Below, piece by piece: positions 6,830-10,021 of a stretch of DNA of 10,021 nucleotides. The DNA comes from Candidatus Omnitrophota bacterium (lineage in GTDB: Bacteria; Omnitrophota; Koll11; Gygaellales; JAQTUY01), in the NCBI GenBank assembly GCA_028707105.1, contig JAQTUY010000050.1, positions 1 to 10,021 of the forward strand. Direction: 5' to 3'. Made by a program: the position numbers and the translations under genes. The notes under the pieces are model-generated. The model made no database searches, had not been told where the DNA came from, and was given only the letters and a program-made list of their open reading frames with translations. Position 1 is the first letter of the stretch. Each line of letters opens with the position of its first letter.

Positions 6830-7721
6830 TAATATGACCGTTAAGAAAAATCTGTTTTCCGCCGGGCATACCGGCTGCGCGGGGTGCGGCCAGGTAATCG
6901 CCGCGCGTACTGTTATCAATGCCGCGGGGCCCAATACTATCGTCGCCAATAATACCGGCTGCCTTGAGGTCCTCTCTACCAAATATCCCGAAAGCGCCTG
7001 GGAAGTGCCTTTCGTGCATTCATTGTTTGAGAACGCCGCAGCGGTCGCTTCCGGAGTGGAAGCCGCGCTTATATATCTGGGAAAGAAAGACCGCATCAAT
7101 GTTATTGCCCAGGGCGGTGACGGCGGGACAGCGGATATCGGGATCCAGGCATTATCCGGCATGCTGGAAAGGGGCCACGATATACTTTATGTCTGTTATG
7201 ATAACGAAGCTTATATGAATACCGGCGTGCAGAGAAGCGGGCTTACTCCTTTTAAGACCAATACCAGCACCAGCCCCCTGGGCGCCGCCTCGCTTGGTAA
7301 TACCAGGCCTAAAAAACCCATGCCCGAGATAGTCAATGCCCACGGAATACCGTATGTCGCGACCGCTTCCGCGGCTTTTATTCAGGATCTGCAGCGCAAA
7401 GTAAAGAAAGCCATTTCCATCAAAGGCCCCAAGTATATCCAGGTGCATGTGCCCTGCCCGTTAGGCTGGCGCCATGAATCCAACCAGACTTTCGCGGTAG
7501 GGAAGCTTGCCGTTGAGACCGGACTTTATCCTCTTATTGAATACGAGAACGGCGTCCTGACCGCTCGTAAAATCCAACCTAAGCCCGTTGAAGAATACCT
7601 GAAAGTTCAAGGGCGCTTCAAACATCTTCTGAATAATCCCGAAGAACTAAAGAAAATCCAGGAAATTGCGGATAACAACATCCGCAAATATAACCTGAAA
7701 GCAGAAGGAACACAAGCGTAG
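6822..7721 (+). CDS. porB: Pyruvate (2-oxoacid):ferredoxin oxidoreductase, beta subunit (thiamine diphosphate, 4Fe-4S)
   Basis: A 299-residue beta subunit binding the diphosphate of the thiamine cofactor and one 4Fe-4S cluster. The thiamine motif runs from GDGG (99-102) to N128 in CYDNEAYMNTG. The cluster ligands are C19 and C22 (GCAGCGQ), C47 (NNTGCLEV) and C212 (HVPCPLGW), the spacing known for PorB. The start at 6822 overlaps the porA stop by 8 bases and has AGGA at 6813-6816. A second in-frame ATG at 6834 would remove four residues and cannot be excluded. The overlap suggests coupled translation and equal amounts of alpha and beta. Confidence 0.94.
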   Translation: MSDNMTVKKNLFSAGHTGCAGCGQVIAARTVINAAGPNTIVANNTGCLEVLSTKYPESAWEVPFVHSLFENAAAVASGVEAALIYLGKKDRINVIAQGGDGGTADIGIQALSGMLERGHDILYVCYDNEAYMNTGVQRSGLTPFKTNTSTSPLGAASLGNTRPKKPMPEIVNAHGIPYVATASAAFIQDLQRKVKKAISIKGPKYIQVHVPCPLGWRHESNQTFAVGKLAVETGLYPLIEYENGVLTARKIQPKPVEEYLKVQGRFKHLLNNPEELKKIQEIADNNIRKYNLKAEGTQA

Positions 7722-7726
7722 GTAAT

Positions 7727-7734
7727 AAGGAGGT
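7727..7734 (+). promoter_or_regulatory. Very strong Shine-Dalgarno of the ferritin-like gene
   Basis: AAGGAGGT is fully complementary to the 16S rRNA anti-Shine-Dalgarno. It sits four bases before the ATG, somewhat close. The por genes have weaker sites, so this protein may be made in excess over the enzyme from the same mRNA (inference). Confidence 0.75.
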
Positions 7735-7738
7735 TGTT

Positions 7739-8224
7739 ATGGGAAAACAAGCCAGGGCGATCGTCGAGATCAGCCTGAAAGACCTGGTTAAGGACCTTAC
7801 CAAAGCCTATTGCGATGAATGGTTGGCGTTTTATCTTTATACCTTCATGGCTAATATAGTTTCGGGAAGGACTTATAAAGGTATGCAGGAAGCGTTGAAT
7901 AAGATAGCTAAGGATGAGTTGGAGCATGCCCAGGAATTAGCCGACCTGATCAGCAAATTAGGCGGGGTTCCTATTGCTAATCCCATGGAACTGGAGAAGA
8001 ACGCCAATGCTCCGTACCTGATGCCTCCTAAGAATAGCTCTGATATTAACCGGATAATCAGGATTGTCGCGGAAGCGGAAGCGGGAGCGATCGAGGTATA
8101 TAATAAGATAGCTAAGAAGACTTTCGGCAAAGACCACGTGACTTACCAGTTAGTCACCCATATACTTTCGGAAGAGGTAGATCACGAGGAAATGTTTGAG
8201 AACCTGAATTTAATGGAAAGGTAA
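7739..8224 (+). CDS. Ferritin-like di-iron protein, Dps-like (DPSL) type without the thioferritin cysteines
   Basis: A 161-residue four-helix protein of the ferritin/rubrerythrin superfamily. A full set of six di-iron ligands is visible: E27 (CDEWLA), E60 and H63 (ELEH), E114 (AEAEAGAIEVY), and E146 and H149 (EEVDH). The pattern DEWLAFY...LGGVP...AIEVY is closest to Dps-like proteins (DPSL, 'thioferritins'), which store iron or use peroxide to oxidise it. That family normally has two cysteines near the site, in NCGY and ERCAIE contexts. Here they are A91 (NAPY) and G116 (EAGAIE), and the only cysteine is C25. There is no C-terminal rubredoxin domain, so it is not a classical rubrerythrin. It is 17 bases after porB with no separate promoter, so it is probably cotranscribed. 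Likely role: peroxide or iron protection of the iron-sulfur enzymes; ferroxidase versus peroxidase is open. Confidence 0.85.
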   Translation: MGKQARAIVEISLKDLVKDLTKAYCDEWLAFYLYTFMANIVSGRTYKGMQEALNKIAKDELEHAQELADLISKLGGVPIANPMELEKNANAPYLMPPKNSSDINRIIRIVAEAEAGAIEVYNKIAKKTFGKDHVTYQLVTHILSEEVDHEEMFENLNLMER

Positions 8225-8239
8225 TAGGAGAGCAAAGAT

Positions 8240-8422
8240 ATGGCAAAGGTGACTGTTGATGTTTCTACTTGCGTCGGCTGCGGGTTATGCGAGCAGGCCT
8301 GTCCTGAAGTATTTCAGGTGCAGGGCGATGGTATCGCCCATGTAAAAGCGCATAGCTGCGCTTTGCATGATCTAAAAGATATCGCTGCGCAGTGCCCGGT
8401 AGAGGCGATCAAGGTAGAATAA
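8240..8422 (+). CDS. Small single-cluster [4Fe-4S] ferredoxin
   Basis: A 60-residue soluble ferredoxin resembling the Thermotoga and Desulfovibrio single-cluster type. Probable cluster ligands are C11, C14 and C17 (CVGCGLC) and C52 (QCPVEAI). C21 and C40 remain; in related single-cluster ferredoxins the equivalent pair forms a disulfide or, for C21, can bind a second cluster. AGGAG at 8226-8230 precedes the ATG by nine bases. It lies 15 bases after the ferritin-like gene and ends the operon, so it is the obvious candidate for the external electron acceptor of the oxidoreductase and perhaps the electron donor to the di-iron protein. Confidence 0.93.
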   Translation: MAKVTVDVSTCVGCGLCEQACPEVFQVQGDGIAHVKAHSCALHDLKDIAAQCPVEAIKVE

Positions 8423-8432
8423 ACTAAGTAAT

Positions 8433-8471
8433 AAAAAAGGGGCAGCGGATATTTCCGCTGCCCCTTTTTTT
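8433..8471. terminator. Bidirectional intrinsic terminator
   Basis: AAAAAAGGGGCAGCGGA (8433-8449) pairs perfectly with TCCGCTGCCCCTTTTTT (8454-8470) around the loop TATT. The T-run ends at 8471 on the plus strand, and the A-run supplies a T-run on the minus strand. It lies 10 bases after the ferredoxin stop and 9 bases after the stop of the convergent chaperone gene, so it can end both transcripts. Confidence 0.95.
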
Positions 8472-8480
8472 ACGCCCTAT

Positions 8481-9941
8481 TTATTCGGTCCAGTCCTGCA
8501 GGCGCGCTTTTGACCTTAGATCCTCGATGAACTTGGCGAAGGAATCTTCTTTTTTGCGTTTCAGGAGCGCTTCAGTGAAGTCTTTTTCTTCTTTTGTGAA
8601 TTTCTCTTCATCTATCGGCACCAGCTCTTTTACCATAATGATGTAAAAACCCTGCTCAGATTCCAGCGCCGGGCTTATCCTGTCTTTATCCAGCTTCCGG
8701 GCTGCGTCATAGAATTTATCGGAGGCGCCCAGGCCTTGGATATAGGCAGAGCGTTTAAAAAGCTCCGTAGATGAGGATTTGAGATCCAGGGATTTGGCGG
8801 CCTTATCAAGATCCGCCGGCTTGACCGTTTCGCCTGCCTTGTGCAATTGTGAAAGGGCGCTTTCGATCTTACTTTTAGCGATCTGGCGCGACTGCTCCTG
8901 GATCAGCCTTTCTTTTACCTGCTCCCTGGCTTCCTCGAAGCTGGGCACATAAGAATCTTTTTTCTCCTTTAATTTTACGATGTACCAGCCTTTTTGGGTA
9001 TGGATGGGCGGGGCGAAAGAGCCGATACTCAATTTTGAGATGGTATCGATGATCTCAGGAGACCAGCCTATGCCCGGAATGGGTTGGTCCAGCCCGAATA
9101 ATCCGGTCTCTTTTATCTCTAAAGAGAGCTCTTTGGCGCTTTTTGCCAGGTCTTTATCCTTATTCAGTTGTTCGACAACATCCTTGATCTTCTTGTCTAC
9201 CGCCGCTGTATCAGCTTCTTGGGCATCCGGGGGGTATTCCAAACCTAAGTATTCCAGGTTGAAGGAATCCGGCTTTTTGAATTGTAGAGAGTTCTTGGCA
9301 AAATAATCTTTGATCCGGGCGTCATCAACCGTTGTTTCTCCGTTAAAGTCCGCGGTATTAGCGGCGATATAATAAACGCTGAGCTGTTCATTTTCCTTAA
9401 TATATTCGTCCCTGGCATCCTTAGGCGAAACAACGACCGCCTTCGTCATCCCGTCATATAGCTTGGCTATTGCCAGGCCGCCCCTAGTTTCTTCTTCGAA
9501 TACGCGGGGCTGGGTGTTAAAATAATATTGGATGATCTTGGCGTAAGTTTCGTAATCAAACGCTCCCTTGGACTGGAAAAAGGGGTATTTTTCCAGCATG
9601 TCCCGCACCTCCGCGTCGCTGACCTGGATCTTCCTTTTTTGGGCCTCATGCAAGAGGATGAGGCGGTCCCAGGTGCGTTCCTTGAGATTAAGGTATTTTT
9701 CCAGCTTGGAGAATTGATCTCCCATCTGGATCATGAATTGGGTCCGGGTGGCGATGTAGGCTTCTTTAAACTCCGCGGGGGTTATGTTCTTGCCGAATAT
9801 CCTGCCGGCATAACCATGGCCCTCTTTCCCGCTGCTGACCATACTGCCGACTCCCCACAATAAAAAGGCGGGTAGTATCAGGACCGCCACGACAATCCAT
9901 ATCCATTTCGCGATTCTTCTGTCACGTAATTTTTTAAGCAT
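8481..9941 (-). CDS. Membrane-anchored PpiD/SurA-like periplasmic chaperone with degenerate parvulin domain
   Basis: A 486-residue protein. A basic N-terminus (MLKKLRDRRIAK) is followed by one hydrophobic segment at about 12-31 and then a soluble remainder, the PpiD arrangement: an inner-membrane anchor with the chaperone facing the periplasm. Residues about 45-215 form the SurA-N/PpiD-N helical chaperone domain (GKNITPAEFKEAY, KIQVSDAEVRDML). Residues about 225-325 resemble a parvulin prolyl isomerase ending SIGSFAPPIHTQKGWYIVKLKEK. A second similar tail occurs at about 405-440 (ARKLDKDRISPALESEQGFYIIMVKE). The usual parvulin histidines and GGDLG motif are not seen, so isomerase activity is doubtful, as in E. 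coli PpiD. The ATG is supported by AAGGAGA and an upstream promoter. Likely role: helping folding of exported or outer-membrane proteins. Confidence 0.85.
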   Translation of the reverse strand: MLKKLRDRRIAKWIWIVVAVLILPAFLLWGVGSMVSSGKEGHGYAGRIFGKNITPAEFKEAYIATRTQFMIQMGDQFSKLEKYLNLKERTWDRLILLHEAQKRKIQVSDAEVRDMLEKYPFFQSKGAFDYETYAKIIQYYFNTQPRVFEEETRGGLAIAKLYDGMTKAVVVSPKDARDEYIKENEQLSVYYIAANTADFNGETTVDDARIKDYFAKNSLQFKKPDSFNLEYLGLEYPPDAQEADTAAVDKKIKDVVEQLNKDKDLAKSAKELSLEIKETGLFGLDQPIPGIGWSPEIIDTISKLSIGSFAPPIHTQKGWYIVKLKEKKDSYVPSFEEAREQVKERLIQEQSRQIAKSKIESALSQLHKAGETVKPADLDKAAKSLDLKSSSTELFKRSAYIQGLGASDKFYDAARKLDKDRISPALESEQGFYIIMVKELVPIDEEKFTKEEKDFTEALLKRKKEDSFAKFIEDLRSKARLQDWTE

Positions 9942-9947
9942 ATCGGG

Positions 9948-9954
9948 TCTCCTT
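9948..9954 (-). promoter_or_regulatory. Ribosome binding site of the PpiD-like gene
   Basis: On the minus strand AAGGAGA lies six bases before the ATG, a near-perfect Shine-Dalgarno that fixes the start at 9941. Confidence 0.8.
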
Positions 9955-9970
9955 ATGAATAATTACACCT

Positions 9971-9998
9971 ATTATAGTCAAAATTCGGCATAATGCAA
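9971..9998 (-). promoter_or_regulatory. Sigma-70-type promoter of the PpiD-like gene
   Basis: Reading the minus strand, TTGCAT (9993-9998) is followed after 16 bases by a perfect TATAAT (9971-9976). Shifting the -35 by one base to TTTGCA gives a 17-base spacer. Transcription would start near 9964, giving a leader of about 20-25 bases. The sequence beyond is AT-rich and no other gene is visible to the window edge. Confidence 0.72.
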
Positions 9999-10021
9999 AT
10001 TTTTTTGTAATTTCCCTTTAC

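Noticed and set aside
9528..9863. Plus-strand open frame opposite the PpiD-like gene
   Set aside because: It lies wholly inside the strongly supported minus-strand gene, which has its own promoter, ribosome site and signal anchor; the plus-strand translation shows no family features.

Overview
The window looks like a chromosome segment of an anaerobic, Gram-negative-type (diderm) bacterium from a little-cultured lineage. Omnitrophota-like is my best guess, from gene style only and not proven. The anaerobe call rests on a four-subunit pyruvate-type ferredoxin oxidoreductase with its own ferredoxin. The diderm call rests on a membrane-anchored SurA/PpiD-type periplasmic chaperone.

Layout. (1) Positions 1-4541 (+) hold the 3' part of a giant signalling gene: the end of a Ser/Thr kinase domain, an AAA-type ATPase, a long TPR-like helical region, a GAF domain and a SpoIIE/RsbU-type PP2C phosphatase. 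Its start lies outside the window. (2) Positions 4542-4817 are a 276-base gap rich in structure. It has two diverged copies of a hairpin repeat, a 33-base remnant of the 3' end of a second phosphatase gene trapped between them, and a good sigma-70-type promoter. (3) Positions 4818-8422 (+) are a six-gene operon: porC-porD-porA-porB (gamma, delta, alpha, beta), then a ferritin-like di-iron protein and a small ferredoxin. Gaps are short or overlapping and a strong terminator follows. (4) Positions 8481-9941 (-) encode a PpiD/SurA-like chaperone with its own promoter at the right edge. It converges on the operon and shares the terminator.

How it works together. The oxidoreductase would decarboxylate pyruvate (or a related 2-oxoacid) to the acyl-CoA and pass electrons to a ferredoxin, plausibly the one encoded at the operon end. 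The ferritin-like protein between them may protect these oxygen-sensitive iron-sulfur enzymes or handle iron. The signalling gene and the chaperone are separate units.

The most unusual content is repeat DNA coexisting with reading frames. The same 18-base palindromic word occurs twice in frame inside the signalling gene, each time adding the peptide MGSDPI at a probable loop. After that gene's stop codon the same frame stays open through a hairpin repeat into a second phosphatase-like C-terminus. This suggests a genome in which short palindromic elements invade and remodel coding sequences.
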